From: Gorsachius magnificus
Taxonomy: Eukaryota > Chordata > Aves > Pelecaniformes > Ardeidae
Reading direction: 5' to 3'
DNA: 64,000 nt
NCBI GenBank assembly: GCA_034008185.1
Contig: CM067082.1
Location: forward strand, 102,295,311-102,359,310
Positions within the stretch are counted from its first letter, which is position 1, and each line of letters begins with the position of its first letter. The position numbers were made by a program, and so were the translations under genes. Below the pieces are notes generated by a model. The model ran no database searches. It had not been told where the DNA came from and worked only from the letters and a program-made list of their open reading frames with translations. Below are positions 40,101 through 52,833 of the stretch, one piece after another.

Positions 40101-43032
40101 GGCTCGCCCAAGGAGCTGGAGCCTGTCTGAGGAGCCTGCCACAGCTGGCTCAGAGCCTGCCGGCAGACTGAGGTGCCACATCTGTAACACCACGGCCACG
40201 GTGCTGTCAACCAGCGCCCTTGCTGAGCGGAGCCTCCCCGCGTTGGGATCCGGCGGCTCAGCTCTCCCCACCGGCGGATCAGCATCGCCGCAGGAGCGGG
40301 CCCCCTTCCTTGCACCCAGGCAGTGCAGGAGCTCATGCTGGTGGATGAAGCAGCTGCACAGGTCTAATTCCACCCAAAAGAGGGCAGTGGTGCTTGCGGA
40401 CACACAGACACGCAGGCAAGACAGTAGTTTACTCGCCAGCTGCTCGACTTTCCCAACCAGCTGACAGAAACTCTCCCCGGCTCTTGGCACAGGCAGAGCC
40501 GTCCACAGAGCTCTCTCTTTCACACACTCTTCGTTAGCCTCTGCTCTCACTTCCTCCCTTTGACTCACTAGTTGTTTTACCATCATTTCTCTTGAAATTC
40601 AATGGAAGAAATCACATGGATCCGTCCATGCCAGTGCTGAGTGCCCCGTACCAGGTGCCTCTGTGTCACCCCCACCTACCAGTTATTCGGCTGCCAGCCG
40701 GTACTCGTCTTCTGCAGAAGCAGCTTTTCAGAGGAGCTGCGGCTTGGGCGTAGCTGGGAATGGAAAATTGGATGGACCACAGTTTATGGCAATCAGGCAA
40801 TGTTCAGAAGCTTGATGTCACAGGAAACCACTGATATTGCGAATAATTCAGAGCAATTAAAAAAATCCGCAATGCGCCAACTGTTTTTCCCCTGTTCCAG
40901 CGGCTATGTATTTCCAAGTAGCCTGTTTGCCCAACACCTACACTCTCACCTTCAGCAGGTGTGTTTTACAAAACAACATAATTGAACCCAAGCGCCCGCT
41001 GTTAACACTTGTACTTCCCATGGTCCTCACTCAGCCACAGGGCTGTGGGGGTTTCCGTGGTTGAAAGCCAGCACAGGTCACAGCCCTGAGGTGGGGAGAG
41101 ACGCTCACTTTGTTTCCCAGCATCAGAGGGTTTCTCAACCTGGCAACCTCTCCTGCCTTGAGGTTGCTCAGTTAATGCTGTTTTCTTGGCTCCCATGCTA
41201 AAAACACCAGACATAATAGCAGCAGCCAAGGTATTAACAACAAAAACAGCAGCAAAGACAATAGCAACACAAGCGTAGCTCATGAGCTTAGCTTTGTTTA
41301 ATGGTACAGGATCTGCACAGCCTCTGGGAGCTGGACCCAGAGCAAAAACCACAGCCAATTTTCCCTCCTCTACTCCTCTTGATAGTTGGGAATGACCCTG
41401 CTCCAGACCAGCACAGCCTTTTACTCCTGGGTGAAATGGAACATGGCCCCGGCCTGCCGTGGCAAACAGGGCCCAGAGGTATGATTTCTTACACAAACAT
41501 GTCTGTACAGAATTTTGTCCCGTAGGTGCAACGCAGCCTTTACACAGGCTGGGCTGACAGCACTGCATGGCAGTGCCCGGGCGATGCTCCTCTGCCTCCA
41601 CGTGGCACTGGGCCCCCTCACCAGGTTTCCAAAGAGGAGGAGATGAGTCTGACACTGCTTGCACTGACAGATCAGGGACTCTGTGCTGAGAAGAAACTTC
41701 AGGTTCTCCTTCAGGTTAAGTGCTGAGACCGGCCTTCCTGGGGGTGAGAAGACTGGCTAGGGGATGGGGCAAGCCTGAGTGTGGGAAGGTGGGTAACACC
41801 TGCACAGCTCCTGGTCACCCTCTAGTGAGACAACCCTTTCAGAAAGTCTCTTCTGGGTAGCAGTGTCACCTCTTCATTGACAAATGTCAGATGCTGTCCT
41901 TTAAGACTGTTTCTTGCACTGACAGAGGAACAAATAGAGCAGGGTTGGGTCCTTAAATCACAGATGCACCTTCCCTGAAATGATCTGATTGTACCACATG
42001 TACAACTAGGGAATGCCTTTGCTGTGTAGACCTAGCTGCCTTAGCACGGGCATGTGGCGCTTCTGGGGTACCCAGCAGGACCTCAGGCATCAGCATGGGG
42101 CTAGGACATGCGCTCTACTGGCGCTTGGAAGGACGCCTCAGGGCATTTAAAATGTGACTCTATTCTTGCATTTGAGCTAGACTGTCATCTAAGTAAAGAG
42201 CAAAGTCCATCACAGTTCCTGCACATCCCCTTCTTTCCTGAGGCTGCCTGGGCACACACCCTTCTAAGTAAAAAACTAAAAAGTTACTATGTCTCCTCAA
42301 AGGCAAAGCCTTACTTGCACCCTCAGAGCAAGACCTACCACCCTTAGTGGCTCGTGGTGCAGACAAATGAGCAGGTGCATCAGCTCAGCATGGATCCACG
42401 TGGAGAGGCTGGTGTGACTCTTGGAAGAAAAGCCAGGTTATTAGTACCGCACCTGAGAGAGGGCATCGTGGTCCCCGATGGCTCTGCAGTACTCCTAGCT
42501 TTGGAGCTGGTGGTGGAGTCAGTAACTGGGGCATCCATTGCATGATGTTGATCTGCTCTCCAATGCCTGTTTTACTCGGTGGCACTTACCAATAGACATC
42601 TGCAGGCAGAACTTCAGATTGTCCTGCGGCTTTATGAATGCTATAGGCAAAACCCATGTTTGCTTTTATTTCTGATTTTTTTAGCACACATGGTTAGATG
42701 CACTTACTCTCCACTTACTCTCCACTTTACTGCAGAGGTGATAGAACTAGGATCAGGACCCTCATTGACAATACATTCCAATATGGAAAATCTAGGCCTT
42801 TTTCTCCAGAGACAGAGAGAAAGGTTATTGCTATTGAGTGTTAGGAGACGATGAGCGATGTCAGTGTTACCGCATTTGGGAAAATGCAAATATGAAATTC
42901 TTTCCCAGTGAATAGTGACAGTACCGTGCTATGTAGAAATGCGGGGAATTAGGCAGTGTCATCCCATGTGATTTGTACATACTTGAGAGGGAATTAAATC
43001 CTTGTGAACCTATTCAGCTTTACAGATGTTGA
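37161..43032. other. Intergenic sequence
   Basis: Includes a motif-dense AT-rich block at 39060-39620, a GC/CpG-rich block at 39780-40310 (about 11 CpG between 40201 and 40300) and an AGC/AAC-rich tract at 41210-41275. Minus-strand frames of 220 codons at 39924-40586 and 41002-41664 were examined and not accepted as genes. Short TTTA and CA microsatellites occur at 38656-38672 and 38578-38588. Confidence 0.55.
39060..39620. promoter_or_regulatory. Candidate enhancer-like block
   Basis: Long unique AT-rich stretch with CAATATTATTACAG, TTCAGCAATAAAGTAG, ATACAATCGCAC and, at 39585-39632, CGATAAAATTTCATAGC plus TTAAGTGTAATCAGATAC (bicoid/PITX-like TAATC). The texture is that of deeply conserved non-coding elements, which cannot be verified here. 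Confidence 0.27.
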
Positions 43033-43101
43033 AGCCTGATTTGGCTTCCTGATGTGCCAGTTTTACATGGAGGCAACTCCACTGAGACCTGTGGAGTCAT
43101 T
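43033..43101. repeat. Worn sauropsid palindromic repeat
   Basis: CCTGATTTGG, CCAGTTTTACATGGAGGC and AACTCCACTG followed by GACCTGTGGAGTCATTA keep the arms of the bird/reptile repeat in which GGAGTTAC and GTAACTCC flank a GAAGTCAATGG core. Family identity is from memory. Confidence 0.55.
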
Positions 43102-45140
43102 AAACACTGACAGAAGAAAGCAGAGACTCAGATGCTGCCACCCTACTTACCAGGCCAAGAAACAGCATGAACTTCCCAAACACTTCATCCATTGAGCAAT
43201 AGCAGCAGCACTGGCAAGGTCTTCCGTGATCTGCTTTGCCCATCGCCTGACCCATGAGTCCGGGGGACCACCTCCAGGAGTAAGAGGTCCACCATTTATC
43301 TGGACCCATTCTGGTTTGGGCCTCCCTGCAGTAGTACAAGGATGTCAGCATCTGCGTTCTGCCATTTGCACTTCACAGCTCACAGGCTTTAAAGGGTCCT
43401 TTGCCGTACCATTTGGTGCCCAGATTTCCCTTCCCTCTTAAATTACTGTCATATACTGCAACCACTTTAATGCTGGAGCTAATGCAGCACCCTCTCTGCT
43501 GAAAGGCTCCGTTTCCGGTACCCTAATTACAATATATCCTATTGTAATCATTATCACCCCCGTTGAGGGGTTGCCTTTCCACCACATACTGGGCCGTATG
43601 TGGTCTGGTTTACAGAGGCGCTACACCCCCTGACCTTCCCCCTTATTTACGCTGGCAAGAGAAAAGTCAAGGCCAACGCAACATTATTTTAAGCAGGCTT
43701 GTCTGAATATGGAGGGACCAGTGGCATTAGGGCTGTGAGCCTTCCCATCTGTGGGCTGAAAGGATTGCTGCACCATGCAAAAGAAGCGAGGCGTGCAAAT
43801 TATCCTGGGTGCAAACCACGTTGAACACCAAGAACAGCCTTCGAGCAAGTGTCAGTCTGAGCATCTACTTTCCGCCCCCATCCGTGGAGGAAGGGTGGAG
43901 CAGGCTAGACTGGGATGGGAATGTGATCCGTATCGTGCTGCTGCGGGATTTACATGCCTACTGATTTTACTCATGCAACCGTGTCGGGTCTCCCCGCCTC
44001 CTCCCCCCGATTAAATTTTAGTGGAAGAGTGGGCGTAGGGACGTGAATGGCACCGTCCAAGTGCATAAAGCTAAGCGTGTGCGTGCTGTGTGGAGGATCC
44101 AGGCTTCACTCGTGATTCACGCTGTTCCCCGGGGATCAGTTTGGCAGCCCTGCAGCCATGCAGCCAGGTGCCCATGCCAGCCCTTGCGAATGCAGCCCTG
44201 CAGTCCTTTCTTCTCTCGGCCCTGGAATCAAGCCGCTGGTGCTTGGAGAAAGGATTTGGTTTCCCTTTTGTTTTTTTGATATTTTCCTACGAACCCACCC
44301 AATTTTGCAACATTGCAAAATGAAGGCTTTTCCCGTTGTTTGTTTTGTGTCCTGCTGAGGGGAGGGACAGAAAGAGCTGGGGTGAGATAAAACAATGGAA
44401 ATTAGAGTGGAATGGAGGGGTGTGAAAAACAAGAAGGTTGAGGTTGTGAAAAGCAGGACCAGGCTTGGGACAGAAAAGCCCTTTTATGTATTTAGACAGT
44501 GTCTTAAATCCGTGCTAAGTATGCATCAAATACCAGCTCAATAGGTATAAAAAGCACAGACAGGTATAGAGTTGTTAACAGAGCTTTTGTAAGCTGCTCT
44601 TCAGCCTGAGGCACAAACCGGACGACCTCGCCTTTGGCTAAAATCTATTAAAAACATATAGGCATATGTGTAAATTAAATTGCCTTGGGGAATTTTGAAA
44701 AAAAAAAAAAAGAAAAAAACAACCCTTGGATTGAAAACGACAGCAGAATCACGTCAGGTAATCCTATGGAGTCTGGCAAACTCTACAACTGCCTTGAGTT
44801 ACTCCGGACCCTGGCAGCTCCCCGTTCAGTGTGTGGTCCTTGGCCAGGGCGGCTGTGCCACTGATCTCAGTGCTGCCAGGCCTCCAGCTCACTCGTCTGC
44901 TTCCCCCCTCCCCCCCCCCGTTGCGCTCTCTTTCATTATAATGGGGTAATATGGAGGAGTGGTTGGAGTTCAGCAAAAAAAAAACAAAATCAAAGGCTTT
45001 AATGTTTGACAGCCCTGCCTGGGACGGACCAGCGGGGCCTGCTTCTTGGTGGGTGACGAGTACCTTGTCTTTCTGAATTTTGTGCATGAGGGGCTCCTGA
45101 GAATCCCAGGAGATGCCTATCTCCGTCTTCACTACCAAAA

Positions 45141-45420
45141 TCCATTTTAAAACACAGCACTCATTTTCATGTTTTCATAACACCTCGTTTGCAGGCATGT
45201 GATTAGACCTAATTAATGCTTGTAATCAATGAATGCTTAATTGCTGCTGGTGAAAAATGCTGGATAAATGCAGAGCACTGCTTGATTGAATACCCTTTGA
45301 TTGGCTAATGGATCACTCTATTGCTCTTTTAGATTCTGCTTAAGCAGGCAAACAATCCTGCATTGATCTCTCCAGCCAAGTGGGGTCTTTCCAGTAATTA
45401 GAAGGGTGGTGACAGGAACA
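45141..45420. promoter_or_regulatory. Homeodomain-motif cluster, candidate enhancer
   Basis: Within about 110 bases occur GATTAG (45201), TAATTAAT (45210), TAATCAAT (45223), TTAATTG (45238), the TCF-like CTTTGAT (45295) overlapping an inverted CCAAT box, and CTAATGGATC (45305). Such density in non-repeat sequence is typical of developmental enhancers and fits the limb/neural role of GLI3 or INHBA regulation. The target gene and activity are inferred. Confidence 0.35.
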
Positions 45421-46689
45421 GACTTGGCTCTCTGGAGGACCAGGGGGACTGGAAAGAGGGGTTTTTTTGTTGTTATTTTTTTATTTTTTTAAATTTTTTA
45501 ATTTGAAAGCTATGCAGCAAATAGCAAGGAGAAGACTGGTCAGATCTTTTGACTTTTAGCTGTAAAAAAATAATTTAACATTCCCTGATAAGCCTCTTGA
45601 TTTAAACAGAGAAGCAATTTCTGCTCCCTGGGAGTTCCGTTTGAGTAAGTCTGGCCCCAAAACTTCACAGGCTCAAATCTCTGGAACCAAATTCCAGGAG
45701 ATATTCATATGTGGATGATGCATCTGTAACAGATACAAAGGGGAGAGGGGAAGCATTTGGCAATTAGGAGCTGGAATAATTTATAACTCCAGCTGGTATT
45801 TCTCTTTTTTCAGGTGAAATGTCTCAAGGGGAGGAGGAGAACCTGTCAGTGGCATGTTTTGCACTATGTCTTGCCTTTTCTCCATATTCAGGCTTTCCCC
45901 CATGAACTCTTCCAAATGAGGCCGGTTTCACAAGCATGGAGAACCAGCCCTGCTCGCCAACACCCCCCACGAAGGCTACTGAGGAGCATCCTCACCGCGC
46001 TTCTCTGGATTCACGCCAGCGTGCATTGGACCAAACTGTGAGCCACTCTCTTTGCGGGCACTCAGAGCAAGAGGGACCACGTACCCACCACCATGGGTCC
46101 TAATTCCTTGTCTGACTGTGCCTTTCTGGATCTTGTGAGAGCAAGACCATCCAGTGCTAAGTACCCACAGGGCACAGATCCTAGCAGGTTTGGGGAGGGA
46201 GCAGAGGACCACAGGGATCCCCTGGCATCCTGCAGGCTCATTTCCACTGTGATGATGCTTGCTGATGCTCCGTGTGGATCAGTAGTGAATCTTTTCCATA
46301 GAAGGAAAAGGGCATTGAGAAAAGCAACAGAGATGCTAGCTATGAGAAACTGATTTTCAGTTTCCTTGTAAATCCAGATGAGCTCTGTGGCACCCAGATC
46401 ACTTATTCACGAGGCTGAGTACCTACAGAAGCAACAGCATCAGCACATATAAGGCTCGGAGTGCAAGTGAGGTTTCCACAATCTAGCCTGTTGTCTCTAA
46501 CTTTATGCTCTGTTCAAATGCACAGGCCTGTGCTCCAACATAAATACATGGCCTGAATTTCCCTCCCCCTACATCATGCCTCTTGAGCTGTGGAAGATTA
46601 TATGCAATAGATAAAAAAGTGCTTGTTTCTTTGACAAATGCAAGGCTTAAAGACCACCCTCTGTTCTTGAGCAAAATTAGCTTATCTTT

Positions 46690-46900
46690 TCCCCAAAAAA
46701 TGTTGTTACTAAATATGAGCCATCATTTGTGTGTGGCCTGAACAAGACGCTCAATTCATCTTATTAGAGGTTATCCTTTGAGGAGCTTTAAAAGGAAATG
46801 CATTGTTCTTAATTATTCTTATCTCAACAGCTGTATAATTCCTGGTTTTGATTTAAAAAAAGGAATATCCAAAGAAAGATTATACTGAAAGCTGGAGATG
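46690..46900. promoter_or_regulatory. Candidate enhancer-like block
   Basis: CTTTGAGGAGC, GAAATGCATTG, TTAATTATTC, the GATA-type TTATCT (46819) and the E-box CAGCTG (46828-46833) lie within about 90 bases of AT-rich unique sequence. Proposed from motif texture only. Confidence 0.25.
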
Positions 46901-48108
46901 CATCTGAACCCAGATTGCAGAGTTGAACTGCAGCTTTTAGTCTGTGCTAAACTGTCTTCCTCTTTTCTAGGTGAAGAAAATAAGAAAAATCAGAATAGGT
47001 TTTTTCTTTTTCAGGTTTTAAACTCATCCTAATAATGTTCTTTTTGTTGTATCAGAAAACAGTAAAGAAGAGGTGGTAAGGAAACATTACTTTCCTCTGT
47101 CATTCTTGCACCCCAAACTACCCTGAAAAATTTTGTAAATATTTTCATCAGAAAGGCCCGAATCCAGTGTTTCTTTTCCATTCAGTGAAAATTCTAAAAA
47201 AAATCAAAGCAAATTGAAATTTGGGTGAAATTTACTACCATGCTAAAAAAGCCGCTTTCTGTTGGTTAAATGTTTGCACAAAAAGTGACATTTGCTGTGA
47301 TGTTGTACGGTTGTCACAAGCTGCTACCCACTTTGAAGTGGAGCAGCACATAATGGATCAAATTCTCCACAGAGCTCAATGCCAGAGTTTCAAGTGCTTG
47401 GCATCTCGCATTTGGTCCAGCTTCTCTGAAGTGGTCAGCATCCAGCGGCTTCTATTGTGACAGTAAGTGGCAAGATGTTTTGCAAAAGGGCTTAGCTACC
47501 AAGCTGCTGAATTCTTCTGAAAAATCTGGTCCAGGATGGTATTGAAGGCAGTTTCAGCTGGTTTGATAGAACCAGCTGTTGAATCACAGCGGATTCCTTG
47601 AACTTCTTATTATAACATGCATCCACCGCCAAACGCTGCCCCCTCTCCCAACAACCAGGTAGTCGGTACATCCTGCTTCCCACTGGTACCATTTCGTTGT
47701 CCCAGAAATACAGGTGGGTCCTTCTTTTTCTTCCATCCCATCTGCTCAGGCTCAGCCCCAGTCCCTATGTTTACACATAGAAGGGTTTCTTCCCATGGTT
47801 CACGGCTCAGCCCAGTAATACTGAGAGGACAGTATGCGTCTCTTTTGGTTTCTTACTAAATGACATGTTGAAAGATGAGTACTGTCTCAAACTGTGAGTT
47901 GCCACTAGAAACATTAGCCCATGCCCACACTTCATACTGGGATGCACATGGAAAATGTGTGTACCATGAAAAGTCTATGGAAAGGACTGGAACTACAAAA
48001 AAACCAGGAACCTTACACGTGCCAAGGAAGCTTTTTGTTGGTATCTTACATAAACAGCCTCATGGAGAAGTGCAGCTCATGCATTCCTTTCCAGTATGTC
48101 CTCAGTAT

Positions 48109-49268
48109 CTTATCCAGGAGGATTTGATTGGTTGGACATGGGCAGTCAGAGATCTTCCTCCCACAACAAGATGTTTGAATGTTTCCAGGGATGGAGCATC
48201 TACCACCTCTCTGGGCAACCTGTTCCGGTGCTTCACCACCCTCATTGTAAAAAAATTCTTCTTTATATCTAGTCTGAATCTACTTTCTTTTAGTTTAAAA
48301 TCATTAGCCCTTGTCTTCTTGCTACAGGCCCTACTGGAAAGTCTGTCCACATCTTTCTTGTAAGCCCCCTTTAAACATTGAAAGGCCACAATAAGGACTC
48401 CCTGGAGCCTTCTCTTCTCCAGGCTGAACAAGCCCAACTCTCTCAGCCTTTCTTTGTAGGAGAGGTGCTCCAGCCCTCTGATCATCTTTGTCGCCCTCCT
48501 CTGGACCTGCTCCAACAGGTCCATGTCTTTCCTGTGCTGAGGGGTCCAGAGCTGGAGGCAGTGCTCCAGGTGGAGTCTCACCAGGGTGGAGCAGAGGGGC
48601 AGAATCACCTCCCTCAGTCTGCTGACTATACTTCTTTTGGTGCAGCCCAGGATATGGCTGGCCTTCTGGGCTGCAAGTGCACATTGTTGGCTCATGTCCA
48701 GCTTTTCCATCCACCAGTACCCCCAGGTCCTTCTCTGCAGGGCTGCTCTCAATCCCTTGATCCTCCAGCCTGTATTGATGCCAGGGGTTGCCCTGACCCA
48801 GGTGCAGGACCTTGCACTTGGCCTTGTTGAACCTCATGAGGTTCACATGGGCCCCACTTCTCAAGTTTGTCCAAGTCTCTCTGGCATCCCATGCCTCAGA
48901 CATCAACCGCACCACTCAGCTTGGTGTCATCTGCAAATTTGCTGAGGATGCACTCAATCCCACTGTCTATGTCATTGATGAAGATATTAAACAGTAGTGG
49001 TCCCAATCTGGACCCCTGAGGCACACCCACTCGTCACTGATCTCCATCCAGACACTGAGCCGTTGACCACTACTCTCTGGATGCGATCATCCAGCCAATT
49101 CCTTATCCACTGAATAGTCCATCTATCAAATGCATATCTCTCCCATTTAGAAAGATGTTGTGGGTGACCATGTCAAAAGCCTTACAGAAGTCCAGATAGA
49201 TGACACATGTAGAGCTTCCCTTGTCCATTGATGTAGTCACTCCATCATAGAAGGTCACTAGGCTGGTC
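48109..49268 (-). mobile_element. CR1 LINE copy, 5' truncated and frameshifted ORF2
   Basis: On the minus strand this encodes the C-terminal half of CR1 reverse transcriptase. The motif [14 protein letters not shown] is at about 49158-49205, KWIRNW-like sequence at 49105, GVPQGS/FNIFIND at 48975-49025, the FADD catalytic motif at about 48926-48937, then FNKAKCKVLHLGQGNP and AEKDLGVLVD. After a shift near 48715 the second frame runs through LDMSQQCALAAQKA, KKDVDRLSSRAC and RLPREVVDAPSLETF to about 48160. At least three frame changes and several stops show a dead copy. It is the least diverged transposon in the window. The usual 3' tail of short TTCTATGAT-type repeats is absent, so the 3' end is also cut or diverged. 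Confidence 0.93.
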
Positions 49269-50679
49269 TATGTTTCCCACAGCACATGCAGGAGTTCACA
49301 GATGTGCTGAGAAAGGCATGTGCCAAAGGTATCTTATGAAGTGGAGCTAGGACAACTGGAGCACTGTGCATGTTACATGACATGTGATATGGTCCAGTGG
49401 CTCAGAATCAGAACCTACCTTAACCAGTTTCTCCTGGGGACTTCAGGGTGAAACAGCTGCCCAGTTTGTATGGTGTAGGCATCCAGGGCACTCACTTTCC
49501 TCCCACAGAGCACATGGTAAATCACTAGAATATCCTAACTTCCCATTGTCTGTCTTATGTGGCATTCCCCAAAGGGCTAATCTTGAACTGAACACACTGT
49601 GAAGAACTTCTGTAGGTGTCCCTGCACATATATTGCTGGCTTAATCTCTGGCAGATAGGAGCAGGTGACTACTACCCAAACATTGGCAGTACAGGACAGC
49701 ACAGAGAACATTGTTCATGTTTCTTGTGTATTTTGGGCTTTGGAAGGTATGCTTTTCTTTCCAGTAGATCTTAAAATTTCAAGCAATTATAAAACATCAT
49801 GTTTGTAAATATCTAAACAATAATGATTTAATTTTTTTTGTTGCAACCATTCTTTGGTGGACTAGCTTCATAGTGATAACGAACAGGATAATAAACCAAT
49901 TTGTGATGGGAGCTCTCTGCTGGCATCCATGCAGTTGTGATCAGGCTCTGGTTGCCTGCAGGTTCAGCAAGGGATGGTTATTTTGTACAACCTCCCCCCC
50001 AGTTAATATGAACATGCATGTGAAGGTCACCTCCTGTCCAAAACACAGCAGCTACTGAAAGCACCTAGGCCCTATTTTTCTGCAAGAGATACTACTAGTT
50101 AAGTGGTGTTAGCTCAGAAGACCATGCTTCATCTGAAAAGATGCTCAGCTACTATCACTAGTGGATGTGGGTCTTCCCTCCTGAATGGCAGTCTCCATTT
50201 CTAATCCCCAAACAGCAATGCTCTTGCTTTTATTTCTCATTAGCGAAAGGCTACAGGAGGAGTACAAGATTAATGACTGCAGCAGAGCCTCTCACAGTAC
50301 CTACAGCAACGGCAGCTGTTACCTCATACAAAACAATATTTTTTTCCCTGGCTACTCATTCTACCTACACCAGCAACAGAGATATGGACATTTATGGTTT
50401 CCCAAATTCCTTATCTTTATTTCTAGACATTCTTGGTGAATGTATAACGCACCACTGCTAGGCATGAAACAGAGAGAGAGAGAGAGGGAAAAAAAACCCT
50501 CCACAAAGCTTAAACATGCACTACAGCCAGATTTTAAAGAAACAGCAAGGGGGTATGGCAATAGGCCATCCCTTCCAAAACCAATTCTGACTCCTATCCA
50601 GACATATGCTTCACAAAGAGTGAAACTGCCAAACAGGTATTGATAACAGAGGAATGATTTTAAAATACTTATTTTCATT

Positions 50680-51070
50680 TAAAAAGGCAAATATCTGCAG
50701 CTGAAGAGAACCTGACCATTAATGGGAATATTAATGCTCTGTCCACGCAGAAATAGCCATTCGCCAGCACCGCAGAGATCAGACATGACAAAAAATAGCT
50801 TGACTCATCCAGACAGTAATTCAAAGCAGCAAAATATATCCAATCCTACCCAAAACCTCATCATGCATTTTCCACGTGGAAAGTAGACGGCTCCCACAGA
50901 GAGTATCTTGTTGTCCTAAGCACTTCTGAAGTTGCACTAGAAAAATCTCCCTTCCACCAAGTCACGCAATATTAATGGACACATTGCTACTTATCACACA
51001 CGTACATTGTTTTGCACGACTTTGTACTTTTATGTTGCTGCTGGGGATACAATTTAGTGAAGACTTGACC
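50680..51070. promoter_or_regulatory. Candidate enhancer-like block with palindromic E-box
   Basis: TTTCCACGTGGAAA at 50869-50882 is a perfect 14-bp palindrome around a CACGTG E-box (bHLH-Zip/HES-type). Nearby are two TTAATG sites (about 50719 and 50731), CAATATTAATGG and GTACATTGTTTTGC. The sequence is non-repetitive. The palindrome is observed; enhancer function is inferred. Confidence 0.33.
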
Positions 51071-52820
51071 TGAGGAATGACTGAGCAAGCTCTGCACGTG
51101 CGATGATCCCAGAAAAGGGCTGGGGGTGCCCAGCACCTCTCACGAGCAAGCCTGTGCTGTACACAGTTGTCCTACAGCCTGCAAAATGTGCAGCTAATTT
51201 ATAGCAACAGCTTGAACGCAAACTGATTTGGATAGGGCTTGTTCTTGTGGTGGAGTCCCAGCAGTATCTGGTTCAGAATTCACTGAATATGTAATCCTGT
51301 TCCAGTATCATTGGTCTCATTTTATGACCTTGGGTGAAGCACTGGGCTGACTCTCAATGTGTTCGTGTATCTGACTCTTATCCATCACTCAGCATCCAGA
51401 AGAGATGAGAACAACTCACCCCCTCCTCACCATGTTTCTAGCAGCCAACAGACTCTTTGCTAACTGGAAAGGCAGGCCTGTGCATTTCTGAAGCAAGAGG
51501 ATCTCTCACATCATAAACATGAAGTTGTGAATGTCGTTTTACCAGAGGATACATCGCCCTTTTCATTTAAATTAAAGATGGGTGAAAAAGGTTGGACATA
51601 ATAAAGCCTGATCCAGGTTTCCTCTGAAGCCTTGAGATGGCCTGAGCAGAGAATTGGATATAATGGACATGTGAAAAGAACTAGATCTCATTTAAAAACA
51701 TCAAAGAGACAGAAACACCACAGGCCACATTTTAAAAACCGGCTGCCTGAACAGTGAAAGGAAAACTGTGTAAGCACCACCTCATATACCAAATATGCAG
51801 TGATGTGTGCGAAAAAGGATACTCACGTACTCCACCACCATTTCTCCTCAGGCAGTTGTCCATTCCCTTAGAAAAACCTGGTCTTGTACCGACAGAAAGT
51901 AATCAAATCCATTTGTAAGAACATTTTGGTTATCTAACTTTGAAAACATATCCCCAAACTGTACACTCTGCCCAAAGAGGATTGGTATGCTCTATCAACA
52001 TGCAGAGCTGTTGCCAATATTAGTATTCAGGCTGGTTCAAATTTCTGTGCAAAGCTTGATTTTAAGTACATTCATTTCGGAGTGCCCAAATGGAAACACT
52101 GACTTTTGTAGGGCAGGTTTTCAGTGCTCTCTTTTTCAAAAGAGCCCTTCAGGATGTCTCCTGCGAAACCTCTCCCAGAGTCACTGTAGGTGGTTTTGGA
52201 AAGGTAAAACTTGTTTCTCAATCAAGTATTTTCCCTCTACCTTTTGTGAAGAGATCCAGGGCCCTTTTTAGAATGCTTCCTGGAAGAAGGAGTGTCACAG
52301 TGAAGTTTCCAGGTATTGCACAGAATGACTAAATTAAATCTCTTGGAAAAAGTTCAGCCTGACAACATCAGGGAACAGCTGTGCCCATAGCAAGAAAAGA
52401 GGAGAGATGCAAAAATTATTTTAGTGCATCTTTCCACCCTGTTATCTTTCCACCATCCTCAGCTGCCTCACATGAAGATAAACGTGCTCCAGGGAGCCCG
52501 AGGTGGGCTGGCTGATGCCCACCAGCCCAGCCACCAGCCTGCAGCCCTTGCAGGCCCCCTGGGGATCTGCTGCCTGCCCTGGGCACGCAGCAAGGGAAAA
52601 TGGGTTGGGAGGGTGGGTGTGAAGCTGGCTGAGCAGCCCAGAGACTGCAGCCCAAGATTTTGCCAGTCAGCTTTATTACAAACATTTGTGGCGTCCCAAC
52701 AAGAGCACTTCAAAACACTAGAGCTCACACCGCAGGCAACAACTGCAGGGCGCAGTGCTTATTTATTTATTTATTGTTATTTATTAACTGAAAATGAATC
52801 TGTTTCTACACTTTTTAAAT

Positions 52821-52833
52821 GGGGGGGGGGGGG
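52821..52833 (+). repeat. G13 homopolymer
   Basis: Thirteen consecutive G just after (TTTA)n-rich DNA. Likely unstable in length and a common site of sequencing error. Confidence 0.95.

Larger units (their letters stand above)
43102..48108. other. Intergenic sequence with candidate regulatory blocks
   Basis: Unique sequence containing two motif-dense blocks (45141-45420 and 46690-46900, listed separately). A14 at 44698-44711, a C run at 44913-44920 and T/A-rich runs at 45460-45505 are the only simple repeats noted. No coding exon or RNA gene is recognised. Confidence 0.55.

Noticed and set aside
39924..40586. 220-codon open frame on the minus strand
   Set aside because: Lies over a CpG/GC-rich block and has no recognisable family features. 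Overlapping frames on both strands point to composition.
41815..41830. CTCF motif at CCCTCTAGTGAG
   Set aside because: Two mismatches, including a strongly constrained end position.
51325..51385. MIR-like SINE fragment
   Set aside because: Only GACCTTGGGTGAAGCAC resembles the SINE core. The flanking A and B boxes are not found.
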